This document shows positions 1-11,305 of a stretch of 64,000 nucleotides of DNA, piece by piece (within the stretch, counting starts at the first letter, position 1; every line of letters begins with the position of its first letter). A program made the translations under genes and the position numbers. This DNA comes from Epiperipatus broadwayi (taxonomy: Eukaryota; Onychophora; Udeonychophora; Euonychophora; Peripatidae): contig JAQFVV010000347.1 of the NCBI GenBank assembly GCA_028023455.1, positions 372,001 through 436,000 of the forward strand, given 5' to 3'. The notes under the pieces were generated by a model. That model did not search any database and was not told where the DNA came from. It was given only the letters and a program-made list of their open reading frames with translations.

Positions 1-175
1 AGAGACATATAAATAAATTTGCTTTTTTGAGATGATGAAAATAGTTCAACATATAACTATATAAATAGATGGAAAAATGATTGAACAGACAAGTATATGA
101 ATAGGTGTCAAACATATTCATTGAAAGATAGAAAAGTAGAAAAGCAACAGATAAGATACATACATACATACATAC

Positions 176-671
<496 letters not shown>

Positions 672-1600
672 ACACTATTTTTAAAAAATTATAATTTTAA
701 CAATGCTAACTTTATTAACTTTTTATGTTTACGCAATATATATATATTTGTAATATGTATATATAGATGTTATACTGGTAATAATATGAGTTTACTAATC
801 AAAACAAATAACCTCAGAAATAACTGTTCAAAATGAACAGAAAATTTGTGATAGATCACTGATTTTTCTGATTAGATAATTTTAATTTTTTCAAAAATAA
901 TTACCGTTACTTTTATATACAGAGAAAATTAAAATATTTTTATGAAAGTATTGTTGTGAATTTTTTGTGTTGATTCCAGCGTGGGCAATTGGAATATTGC
1001 AAGATTTTAAATCGCAATTTAACTGAAGAAGCAATGTGATATCCCACCCCCCTCTTCCTAGTTGAAAATAGGACTTAATAATAAAATATTTCAAGTTTAA
1101 GCCCAAATAATGAAACATAATTTTATGTTCAAATCAGTTTTTCATTTTATTCTTTCAGTAGATTACAAATAGTAAAACGATTTAAGATTTTCTGAATGAT
1201 TCTACCAAACACACACGCATACATATAAATTATTGTTCAATAAACTTCAAATTACATCGTTCAATAAATTCATATATAGCAAACTATTAGCAACATTGAT
1301 ATCACACTAAAATAACTGATAAAATAATTCCTTCTGGTTGATCATTTCATAGTGTACAACCCAATTCATTAACTGACTGGCTGCAGGATTATCTCATAGC
1401 AGTCTCACCTAATAAAGAAAAGCTGCTTACTTGCAATTATCAAATATAAAACTAATTAAATTTTATACCATGATATAATATGATCCTTTTACATATTAAT
1501 TTCTTAAATATTACATTCAATTACACTAAGCAGAATTGAGTACAACTATAAATTATTACTTTAAACATTAACATTTACCTATGTAATAAATCATGTGTGT
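672..1600. other. AT-rich DNA, nothing identified
   Basis: No coding similarity, RNA gene or clear repeat could be recognised. Open frames here are short and of AT-biased composition. Confidence 0.5.
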
Positions 1601-1700
1601 GTGCGTGCGGACGCATTAAAATAAGACTTTCACAAATGACACATATAAAACATATATTCTGTCATCTGTGAAAGTCTTATTTTAATATGCTCGCACGCAC
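1601..1700. repeat. Hairpin-forming inverted repeat
   Basis: Two arms of about 40 bp (1601-1641 and 1660-1700) are nearly perfect inverted copies around a short AT loop. The arm core contains AAAATAAGACTTTCACA on the left and its complement on the right, followed by GC-rich CGTGCG-type ends. The structure resembles a small fold-back or MITE-like element; no transposase or target duplication was identified. Confidence 0.8.
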
Positions 1701-2527
1701 ATACATATGGTTTATGGTAGATTGGTTGATATGTAATTAATAATAATATTGTATCACTATTTTTTTGAATTGTGCCTTTCATTTTCTGTTAATGAATGTT
1801 ATTTTAAAATATTGTAGAAGCAATGAAGCTCGACATAGAACAGATTAACTGTATATACAGTAACATTTTTATAATAATTATTCATCTACTCCCCCTCCCC
1901 ACCTCCATGTTTAATAATTGTATATATATTGTTCCATATGTTACTTGCAACATCTTACACAATGTTTTTAAAATAATATTTGTTGCTGAGAAAAAGATAG
2001 ATGCTTTGCATGTAATATTATATACAGATAAATCTAAATCTGGATATATGCTTTTAAAGATCTGGAACATTTTTCAAAAAATGGCAAGTTAGAAAATATG
2101 TTATAAATCTGGAAGATTTGATTTAATTATATATATTTAAAAAGTAGCTGATATTTATATATAAGAATGTTATATAGAAATGCGTTTGATTACTTTAATT
2201 ATAATCATTATCAACTGAACTTATTGTAAACAGGAGTGTCACGTAATTTTTCAAACATTGTATTTCATTGTTGTTGCTTATTTATATAATTTAATAGGAA
2301 TTATATATATATAACAAATATACCAAGAACAAGTTGTTATAGCAATATTATTGATTATATATGTTATTTTTTTATTTTGTATGATTCTAATTTTTATTAT
2401 ATATACATATATGATAAAAAGATTACTACGGTACGCATTGGAATGGTTCAAACTATGACTCAAATTAATTTTTGCACATTTTATTAATATATATATATTA
2501 GTTCAAATATTCTCATGGATAAATGAT

Positions 2528-2630
2528 GAATTCATAGAATTACTTCGGGAGCTTCCGTGGAATAAAAATATAATAGCTAAATAATTATTTATTACATGGA
2601 AGCTCCTGGAAATAATACTATGAATTCATA
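2528..2630. repeat. Hairpin-forming inverted repeat
   Basis: Left arm 2528-2563 begins GAATTCATAG and contains GGGAGCTTCC. The right arm 2592-2630 contains GGAAGCTCC and ends CTATGAATTC. The arms pair over about 35 bp with a few mismatches around an AT-rich loop of about 28 bp. It is a probable small fold-back element. Confidence 0.75.
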
Positions 2631-5600
2631 TGCAACTTTTTTTTATAGGAAGCCAACTATTTCTATTAATTGTTAAAGTTTTATAATCTATTTTTCAATA
2701 ATGTAGTTAGATAAATTTTGAAATAGATTGAGATATATATATATTAGAGAAGTAAGATTCATATATATTTTTATAAAAAATATGAAATCATTCTGAAAGA
2801 TTCTTTTCATCTGTTAAACATCGAAATATACATTCTAATGTAAAATTAATATTTTCCATTTTATTTATACGACTAGTTCATCTTACTTGACATGATTGCC
2901 TTAGGACATTTGAATCTCTTGTTCAAGTAGCTAGCTATAGCCATTCTAACAGGACATCCAATTATGAATCAGTAAATGATTGTCCAGCTAGTCTAAAACA
3001 ATAGATAAAAACATAAAACTATTACGATTTAGCATAAATTAGCTAGGTGATTATTATTTTATTTTTAACTGTTCTTAGTAGAGAACATATACCATGTAGT
3101 GGAGCATTTAATTAAAGATTTTATCTAATAGTTGTTTTAGGTTTGAAATGTTTATCATCTAAGATTAGTAATGACTTACTCTCATAGGACTATTTGTTAA
3201 GATGGAAAGATACATTTAGTTAGGCTAATTCACTACCTCTGTCACTTCAGTATTAAATAATACAACTCATTCGAAAATAAAAACTCATCTTTCTTACTAC
3301 TACTGATATAAGAAAAATGATTAAGAAAATTTTGTTCAACAGAAAATTACTTTTTTATGAGTCAACTCCACAGAGATAAATTCAGCAGAATATTTTCAAA
3401 ACAATTGTTTAAAATAAGATTCTACATACATTTATTCATATCTAACAATTTGTATATATTTCATTATATAGAAAATTAATCTTTTCTTAATAATTAGTGC
3501 AGTCTGAAAGCCTTCTAGCACAGTGTACATCTTTTTCTTCTTCTTTTTTATTTTTTTTGTAGAGCTCATCCATGTTTCGGCAGGTGATTCTATAAATAAT
3601 ATATAATGATTCTATTTTTTCGCTAGTAAACAATATGGTCACTTACCGTTTATTAATCATTTTAACATAAGTTTAACAACATATACACAAAATATTTGTT
3701 AACTGCTTAAATAAGATATGTTTTAAAGGTATACAAATTTATATATAATGCCTGTATTTATATACGTGTTCAAACATAATAAAAACATTGAAACATACTC
3801 ATAAACATACTAAATTAATGAAATTGATTTTAATTTATTCCATACAAAGCTAGCGTTTTGAGTACATCTGCTATCGATTTTTTTTTGTTGTTAAATTAAT
3901 ATATATTTATTAACTTAGAGTAACTATTTAGTACAGCGTAAGACGCCATCTGGTTACAATAATCGTAAGTTAAAAAAAGAAATTAGATAAATGAGTGAAT
4001 TTTATATCTTTATTTTTATTTATTAATTGAATTATAAAAACATATTTTTGTCACTTCAAGAAAATATTTTTTACGCAGAATAATATTAGAAGTCAAAAAG
4101 TTTTATATTTTTTTTTAAAATTTGTATAAATTTTTTACAGATTTTTAAATAAATCTCAAAATTTAATCTTAATTTTTTTAAATAAGTAAATATATATATA
4201 TCAAAAATTGTATCACATTTATGCTTGTCTTAAAGTTCGCAGCGACATCTATAATCATACTTCTATCATCTGATTGAATATTAAGTATTTTTTTTAGAAA
4301 TGTTTAATCTTTATTTATATTTTTTCCAAATACGTTTCAAATGGTTTTATTTTTTTATTTTTTTTTGCTTTGGGTGTTGCTTTCTGGATCGCTGACAGCG
4401 CTAATATGGAAATTGAAGTTTTTTAATAACATTTAACAATTTCAAATAGTCCAACACATAATTATGAATCACATTTTATGTAGTTACTCCTTGATTTTTT
4501 TTTCTCTCTGTTTAATGACATTAATTCCCTAGCTTCAATATCTGATTCCTTACAGTTTTCATAGAATAACCTCACTGCCTAATGAACTTAGAAGTGATTA
4601 ATAATAATAATTGAGTGGTTAATCACTTGACATTAAAATACTACAAATAAATACATTAAACATCACTCAAGGGACATTTAGTTTTTAATGATCTTTACCA
4701 ATTTGCATTAAAAGGTAACATACAAAAACTGAGTTACTACATCCAGAATTTACATACAGATATTCACCTAACCATCTGCAAAATTAGTTCAATACTTCAT
4801 AACTTTGGTAGTCAGATGGGAAACTGTTTATTCTGCATATGAAAAAGATGGTGATTTAGTACAGAATTACTTAGTTTGACATTGCTTCATAATTTGATAT
4901 TCCCTAGTAGTTTTTTTCAGTCTGTGACTGTATAACTAGTAGTTCTCCAAATTTCTTGACACAATCCATTCACTTCAGCTACATCTAACACTTTCCTGTA
5001 TATTCATTTATGTGTACTAACATCAGTATGCTTCTAAAAAAACTATCTAAAATAATGCAATGTTTATGTCATGCATCCATCTACCATTTTTAGTACCAGA
5101 GGTTTAAATCCATAACCCAATAAAATTTTGCTTATTTATTTTATGTTTCAAATAGGCTTAACAGAAAGCTCATAGACATTCAGCTAGGAATTAAAAATTG
5201 GCCAATAATTTGGTGTTAATTCTTTAGACAGAGGGTAAAAAACATGAAGGAGAAAACGTTACTATTTAGACAATTTCTAGTGATGATAATTTAATATTTT
5301 TCCATTCTTATTTCATCCTCTAGTTAAAAAAAACCTAGACATTCATATACTGATTATATAAAATATTTCTTAACTAGTCTATTACAGAGCATGTCTTTTC
5401 AACAGACACCCTTCATTGTAAAATATTGATGGAGATGGAAGTACTACTCATCAAACTTGCTAATTACTGAATAATGATAATTTGAGCACTTCACACATTT
5501 GTGTTACTCTCTAACAAATAATAGCTAAATATCCATTAATTGATTAACTTTGGCTGATTATTTGCATTATCCAGGCATCAAATATCTAAAAAAAAAAAAA

Positions 5601-5921
5601 AATTTAGACCTTTTAGAAAAAATTGCAAATTTATTTGATCTGAAATTTGAATGCAGGTCATCTGCATTGAAATTGTATGCTGTATCATAACTCCATAAAG
5701 TCCTATTTTACATATTTATTGAAAATCATCAACAACATTTAATTATCATGCTAAAGCTTATATAAAAATTGATAATATTACAAATATGGCTTTCATTTCT
5801 GCCATTTTACTCTAGAAATTGCCAAAGAGTTACCTATGTATGCACACAAAGTTTTTTAGAATTTTAAGGTGTGAGTTGTTATTCTTAGTAAAAAAATTAC
5901 TCATACATAAAATGCTACAGG
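2631..5921. other. AT-rich DNA, nothing identified
   Basis: No gene, RNA or recognisable mobile element. Only short homopolymer runs and a small imperfect inverted repeat near 4592-4628 were noticed. Confidence 0.5.
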
Positions 5922-7661
5922 TTCTGCTAAAGCATCTTCAATATCAGAAAAATGTATATTACACCATGTCCCTAAAATTGATTTAGAAAAAACTAGAAAA
6001 GTTTTATCAGTTGGGGACAGTATATCTCATGTTTATGGCCTTAAAATATTTAAGCTGAAGAGATCATGAATTTTTTAATGATATAAAGAGTATGGGTTTG
6101 AATCTGGTAATGTTGGTTATGTCATATTTAGTCAAGATAAATTGACTAAAATGGATGACATTGTGAAGTGTTCTGGTACTATTGTAGATGTTCTTATTAG
6201 TAAAAAATTATTAGGTCATGTGGTAGATGCTCTGGGTCAGCCAATTGATGGGAAAATATAATTGGAAAGGGAAAAACATTTTGGAGTATCCTAAGATTAT
6301 TCCAATGATATTTTTTCTAAGAGAATCATTTCAAATTGGTATTAAACCTTTTGATAGCTTGGTACCTATGGACTGTGGTAAGAAAAACATGATTATTAAA
6401 AATAGATAAACTAGTAAAACAACAGTCATTATTGATGCTATCACAAATCAGAAATGATTCAGTGATAGAATTGAATGATAAGAAACTGCATTGAATATAC
6501 TTTACTATTGATCAGAAGAAAGGTATAGCAGTGAAGCTTGTCAAATGATTAACTGATACCATGAAGTATATAATTATGATAAGTTTGACAGTTTTTGATG
6601 CTGCATCTAGACAGTGTCTTGCACTACATTTTGACTGTGCCACAGAGAATATTTAGGGGACTATGATAAACATGCTTTAATTATTTATGACAATTTGTGT
6701 AAAGAGGCTGCTACCTATTGTCAGACTCTCTATTGTTATGTCATCCTTCTGGTCTTGAAACCTACTCAGGAGATGTATTCTATCTTCATTGTCACTTATT
6801 AGAGATGCTACATATGGTCAGTTGTCTCTGTTGGTATGTCATCTTTCTGGTATTACAGCACATTCAAAAGGTGTACTCCATCTTCATTCTCACTTATTAG
6901 AGCTGCTACCTTTGGTCAGTATCTCTGTTGGTATGACATCCTCCTCGTCTTGAAGCCTAATCAAGAGATGTATTCTATGTTCTCACTTATTAGAACTTCT
7001 ACCTATGGTCAGCTCTCTCTGTTGGTATGTCATTCACCTGGATTAAAGTCTATTCAGGGGATGTATTTCTATCTTCACTCTCATTATTAGAGCATGCTGC
7101 TAAAATGAATCACAAATTTAGAGATTATCTTACTATATTATCAATCAGTGAAATTCAGGAAGTTGACATATCTGCATGTTTACCAATTATGTCTATTACT
7201 GATGGCAAATTTTTGAAAAACGGAGTTATTATACAAAAGTATTAAGATCTACAATCAATGTTAGTCTTTCTGTTAGTTGTGTCCAGTAGGTAGACCATAC
7301 AAAAGTTATGAATCCGGTTGTTTATTCCATGAAATCAAAACCTGCACAATAGCATAAAGTATTTCAAATTGATCCTGATTTAGATGTAAGCATTCAGAGA
7401 TTGTTAATTAGAAAGGTTCATACTATATATTTTTTTGGCTATCAAAAAATGAGTAGCTGTTACTTTTTTAAGGTGGTGTAAAAGAATATTTGAATCAATT
7501 GGATCCAAGAAATATTACTAATTGTGAACAGGAATTTGTAAAACATAACTGTAGAAGCCATTAGGATTCTTTTAAAACTATTAACGGATAAAATATCTGA
7601 TCAAACAAATGCCAAATTGAAATCTGTGGTTACAAATTTTCTTAGTATTTTTTCAGTTTAA
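5922..7661 (+). pseudogene. ATP5F1A: Processed pseudogene of mitochondrial ATP synthase F1 alpha subunit
   Basis: Conceptual translation in shifting frames follows the F1 alpha subunit in order. Near 6010 it gives VGDSISHVYGL (family: GDGIARVYGL). Near 6095-6250 it gives a NVGYVIF / [12 protein letters not shown] / [16 protein letters not shown] series. Near 6340 it gives DSLVPMDCG, followed by a decayed Walker A region (6390-6430) where the usual GDRQTGKT has become KNR-stop-TSKT. It continues through GDVFYLH, a SITDG motif near 7195 and the carboxyl end with DGKISDQ and a stop near 7661. The family protein is the nucleotide-binding, mostly regulatory subunit of the F1 head in the mitochondrial inner membrane. 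There are no introns, many stops and frameshifts, and the mitochondrial presequence is missing, so this is a dead retrocopy truncated at its 5' end. Many Arg codons have decayed CG to TG. No clear poly-A tail or target duplication was seen. An internal segment is amplified (next entry). Confidence 0.93.
6704..7090 (+). repeat. Four tandem copies of a 33-codon segment inside the ATP synthase alpha pseudogene
   Basis: Units start at about 6704, 6802, 6900 and 6992 and are 91-99 bp long. Each encodes a degraded version of the alpha-subunit stretch from the TYGQ-like position through GDVFYLH to the LLE(R)AA position. The functional gene has this stretch once. Unit length is close to 99 bp, a multiple of three, and both boundaries lie at GCTGCT-like sequence, which suggests unequal exchange or slippage between short direct repeats. 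The copies differ from one another by many substitutions, so the amplification is old. Confidence 0.85.
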
Positions 7662-7804
7662 ATATAATTTATTTATACAGTGGAACCACAAATGATACAT
7701 TTTGTTCCAAGCCTTTCTCATATACAAACATATATATATATATATATATAATATCCCGCATATTATTAATAAACATTAATTAAAGTAGGAGGATTTGCTA
7801 TCTT

Positions 7805-8003
7805 AATATATATCTGAGCACTTGTAGCATAAATGTGTAGATATGCTAATCTGGACCAACTGATGATTGCTGGTTTAGCATGAAATACATATATTCGTGA
7901 TTATTTATCTTTTCGACATGTGTGTTTGGGTGTATCAGGGTTATGAGATAGTGTGAACAGTGGTGGACCATGTGAAAGTCTGTGCTCATACTCTATCTAT
8001 TAA
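7805..8003 (+). repeat. Hammerhead-bearing composite repeat, copy a
   Basis: This is one of four related copies (others at about 10.9-11.3, 23.2-23.5 and 33.7-33.9 kb). It starts with a remnant of the flanking A module (a CTGAGCAC motif near 7813), then the ribozyme-like segment with CTGATGA (7860-7866), and ends with a degenerate box near 7985. It lacks a recognisable GTTCAAATCC box, unlike copy b. Confidence 0.75.
7841..7910 (+). ncRNA. Degenerate hammerhead ribozyme fold, copy a
   Basis: CTGATGA (7860-7866) and GAAA (7882-7885) flank a stem II with four pairs TGCT/AGCA and loop GGTTT; the top pair is T-T. Stem III is ATA/TAT with a two-base loop (885-892). The stem I inner helix ACCAA/TTCGT has one C-C mismatch, and the outer helix TAATC/GATTA is intact. 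The invariant core nucleotides are present, but the mismatches suggest a weak or inactive copy. Confidence 0.55.
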
Positions 8004-9330
8004 TTAGAATAGAATACATATTGTTTATTAAAGTGCAAGCTACAATACTTTTCAACATGTATTATGTATATGAAACGGAGATGATTTTTTTATATGAATA
8101 ATATGCACCTATAAACATTGTAGTATAAACAAAATTTTAAAAAGTATAATTACTAATAATTTATGGAGAGGACACTTTGATATCTATTATAATGATCTAC
8201 GTTTATTCTGGCATTTAATGAAGCAAGAAAATAAAAACAACTATTATATTTTTAGCTTTAAAATAAAATAAATAGCAAAATATCTGATTTTCTTCATGAT
8301 TAAATACACTTTGGGCAATACTCTTTTTTTTCAAATATTTTTTTCTCTTATAGAAATATAATAATGGGTTATGTTATCAATAATTTAGGATCTCTCAAAT
8401 TTGTTGAAAGTTTAAGACAATATCAACTTTAGTTTCTAAAATTTTGTAATACTTTTAGCATTTTGTTAGAACATATTTTATTGTGCAAAATAGGGAATAT
8501 CATATTCAGAAAAGACAATAAAAAAATAAAATGTATGTTTCCTCAACATATATCAAAGAAATTTTATTAATACATATATAGGAGACCAAGATGAAAATAT
8601 GTCAGTATAAAATTCATTCACCAATTTCTCCCAAAAGTTAGCATATGGTGCTTAGAGAAGTAAAAAAGACTACTTCAATATCATAAAATTTCCAAATTTT
8701 AATGAGTTTTTTATTTTGTTTATTTACATTTTTGTTTCTTTGCCTACATATTTTTTTGGATATCATATAATTAAAGTCATATATTTAAATGCAGTATAGT
8801 TCACAGCTCTGCTGCATATAGTAAAATATTGCATTTGAAATTAACTAAAAATTGGAGGGGGAGTATGTATATATATATTAGTTTCATAGAAATAAATTTC
8901 AATTTTAGTTTAAAGAAAAAATTATAATGTAACATATTTTATTATATTACAAATGTACAATTGTAAATAAAATTATTTGATCCATAAAAAAAAATTATAA
9001 CATTATTCAAAATAAAAAATTGGAAAATTTAAATAGCGTTAACTGAAAAAAAAAAAAAACTGAATAAATAATAACTACAATCAAAAGGAGGGGTGCCTTT
9101 ATTTATTATGAAAATATTCTGGTAAATGAATTAAATTTTTGATTAATCATCATAATTATTTAGGATAAAGTCTGGTTAAATGTTCCAATGGGAGTTCTGC
9201 ATGATCAGTGATTTTCCATTGCTTGTTTTATTTTATTATAGATTTGAGTAGAAGTGGCTCTACATAGCTGATTTAATCAGGTTTTCTTTTTGAATGCTTG
9301 TCATCATTCTAGTAACTCTCTGAATAAATT
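8004..9330. other. AT-rich DNA, nothing identified
   Basis: No gene or repeat family could be supported in this stretch, apart from homopolymers and short TA runs. Confidence 0.5.
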
Positions 9331-9334
9331 GCAA

Positions 9335-9650
9335 TGTAAACCAGAGGCAAATATCTCCATACAGTAGAGACACCCAGTGGAGGCCAGAGCAATTAATAGA
9401 TGCAAGAAGATTTAGTGTGTAAAATTCTTATCTCATGCCTACTTGTCCAATATCCTCAAACTAGTTTCTAGCTTGTGGCTTTCATCAGTGAGAAGCTTTG
9501 GATCTGAGAGCACAGCAGTAGATCTTAGGATGTAATGCAATCCTTCAACAATCATTTTACATTTTTAGTTAACTATAAAGCTATGAGTCAAAATAAAAAC
9601 ACAATGATGTTTTCAATCCAAACTCATTCTCTAGTATAATCATATAGATA
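9335..9650 (+). repeat. Dispersed repeat family 2, copy 1
   Basis: It shares ordered blocks with copies at 9.7-10.1, 42.1-42.5 and 52.0-52.4 kb: a CAGTAGxGxCAC block, a GTAATCAATGGATGCxAGAAG-like block, CCAATATCCxxAxACTAG, a TTTCTAGCTTGTGGC/CATCAGTGAGAAGC block, GATCTTAGGATxTAATGCAA and an ATATAGTCATAT-like end. No protein is encoded. The family looks like a short non-autonomous element; class unknown. Confidence 0.75.
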
Positions 9651-9727
9651 TGAAACTAGTTCAGAATCTATACATTTTGATTTGGTTGTTTAATAACCAT
9701 AGCCAGCATCTTCCTATGTACATGATT

Positions 9728-10110
9728 GATATTAAACCACAAAGCATCACACAATCACTATTTTCAATACTTACACAAGCTGTTAAAACAGAGGCAAAAC
9801 TATACAATAGTGACATCCAGTGTGAGCCAGAGTAATCAATGAATGGTTTAGTGGATAAAATCCCTATCTAGTGCCTACCCATCCAATATCCCTAGATTAG
9901 TTTCTAGCTTGTGGATTTCACCAATGAGAAGCCTTAGACCTGAAAACACTGTATTTAGATCTTAGGATATAATGCAACCCTCCAGCAGCCACCTTTTACA
10001 TTTTTAGTTAACTATAAAGCTATAAGTCTAAAACAAAAATGCAACAATGCTTTCAATCCAGGCTCATTTGTTTGTATAGTCATATAGATTTGAAATCAGT
10101 GATCACATGA
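9728..10110 (+). repeat. Dispersed repeat family 2, copy 2
   Basis: Same orientation as the copy about 400 bp upstream. This copy keeps the end motifs: ATTAAACCACAAAGCATCAC at 9731-9750 and, inverted, GATCACATGATGTTTAATGG at 10102-10121. These ends match the arms of the palindrome at 51914-52043, so the family probably has terminal inverted repeats of about 25 bp. Confidence 0.7.
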
Positions 10111-10154
10111 TGTTTAATGGTTTAAATTGCAATGTTTGATATTTTTGACTAACC

Positions 10155-10159
<5 letters not shown>

Positions 10160-10203
<44 letters not shown>
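10160..10203. repeat. TA dinucleotide microsatellite
   Basis: About 22 uninterrupted TA units, next to the 3' side of a Penelope-like fragment. Confidence 0.97.
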
Positions 10204-10206
<3 letters not shown>

Positions 10207-10431
10207 AAAACAAAGATTTGCACAGGTTAAATATATAAAATACATATTTTGCGGGTTCATCCGTGTTAAAAACTTTTAATATTAATATACTGACATTTCA
10301 AATTGGTCACACAAGCCATCCACAGAGTTATAAAAGGTAGAAAGACGGTTCTAGAGGCGCTACAATCACTGATTTTAATAAAATGTTAAAATTCCACCAA
10401 TAGCAAAAAATGTTAAATTTAGGAATGTTTT

Positions 10432-10920
10432 TTAAAAAAAATCTTTCCAAATAGGAGGAAGTTTGCATGTATCATCTCGCTTATTGATACAATCTGGCCT
10501 TTTAAGTATCTCAATGGCTTCTCTAATTTTGCATTGGTAGAGATTATCACATCTGGATATGATCCTGGTACTAGAAAAATCAATTTTATGACCTGAATCT
10601 ATAGTATGGAGTGAGAGTGCTGATGATGATGAGTGTTGTTTAACTGCATTAGTATGCTCATCTCTCCTAACACTGATGCGACAATTACTCATATCTATGT
10701 AAGAAGCTTTACAATTTTTACATGAGATTTGATAGACACCATGAGATTTAAGAGGGATTGAATCCTTAAGCTTGGTTATTATATTGTTGATCTTTTGATG
10801 AGCAGAAAATGCTGTATCTATATTATAGCGTTTTAATATACGTCCAATACTGTCTGTAGTTCATTTTACATATGGAACACAAATCCTAATAGCTGATTTA
10901 TCATCTTTTTGTTTCCTATT
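10432..10920 (-). pseudogene. Penelope-like element fragment: linker and GIY-YIG endonuclease domain
   Basis: Read on the minus strand, the region gives a linker (ILKRYNIDTAFSAHQKIN) and then GVYQISCKNCKASYID, which is the GIY-YIG signature with the second Gly replaced by Asp. Next come RISVRRDEH with the conserved Arg, and LHTIDSGHKIDF. The two Cys and the two His match the CCHH pattern found inside GIY-YIG domains of Penelope-like elements. The final 86 residues are open, but upstream a stop interrupts the frame near 10862. The reverse transcriptase is absent, so this is a 5'-truncated, dead copy. In the family the domain nicks target DNA for reverse transcription. Confidence 0.85.
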
Positions 10921-10923
10921 TTG

Positions 10924-11305
10924 TCTATTTTGATTATATATATATATAATCAGTGTCTATTTTGATTATATATATATATAATCAGTGCTCAATTTATATT
11001 AAGATAGTAAATCTTCATACTTTAATGGACAGGCTTTAATCCACTCCAGCCTCCAACTCTTTAGCCATCCATACTATTGAAAATCTGATGATGGAAAGCC
11101 CAAATCCCAAGTTGATGCCAATATTATGTGTGGGAGATGATAATCTGGACCAACTGATGAGTGCTGGTTTAGCATGAAATACCTATATTGGTGATTACTT
11201 ATCTTTTCTACATGTATGTGATCATGTGTATCAGTGGTATGAGATAGTATGAATATTTGAAGGGTGCTTGAAAGTCTAAGTTCAAATCCTGCTATATTCA
11301 ACATT
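10924..11305 (+). repeat. Hammerhead-bearing composite repeat, copy b (rearranged)
   Basis: A locally duplicated TA palindrome with ATAATCAGTG (10924-10987) leads into module A (about 10980-11100; contains ACTTTAATGGACAGGCTTTA), then the ribozyme segment (11135-11204), and ends with AGTTCAAATCCTGC near 11279-11292, a good match to a pol III B box (GGTTCRANTCC). In copies a, c and d module A is inverted relative to the ribozyme segment; here both lie on the plus strand. The B box is at the far end, not near a 5' tRNA-like head, so a standard tRNA-SINE layout does not fit well. Confidence 0.8.
11135..11204 (+). ncRNA. Hammerhead ribozyme, complete core, copy b
   Basis: The segment folds as a type I hammerhead. 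The core is CTGATGA (11154-11160) and GAAA (11176-11179). Stem II is GTGCT/AGCAT (161-165 with 171-175; the outer pair is G-U) with loop GGTTT. Stem III is ATA/TAT (179-181 with 184-186) with a two-base loop. The predicted cleavage site is after A11187 (AUA triplet). Stem I is ACCAA/TTGGT (149-153 with 188-192), a TGG bulge, TAATC/GATTA (141-145 with 193-197), an internal loop, and AGAT/ATCT (135-138 with 201-204). All invariant nucleotides are present. Hammerheads cleave their own RNA and are known in Penelope-like elements, retrozymes and schistosome satellite repeats. Very short stem III is typical of copies that act as dimers. Activity is inferred. Confidence 0.8.
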
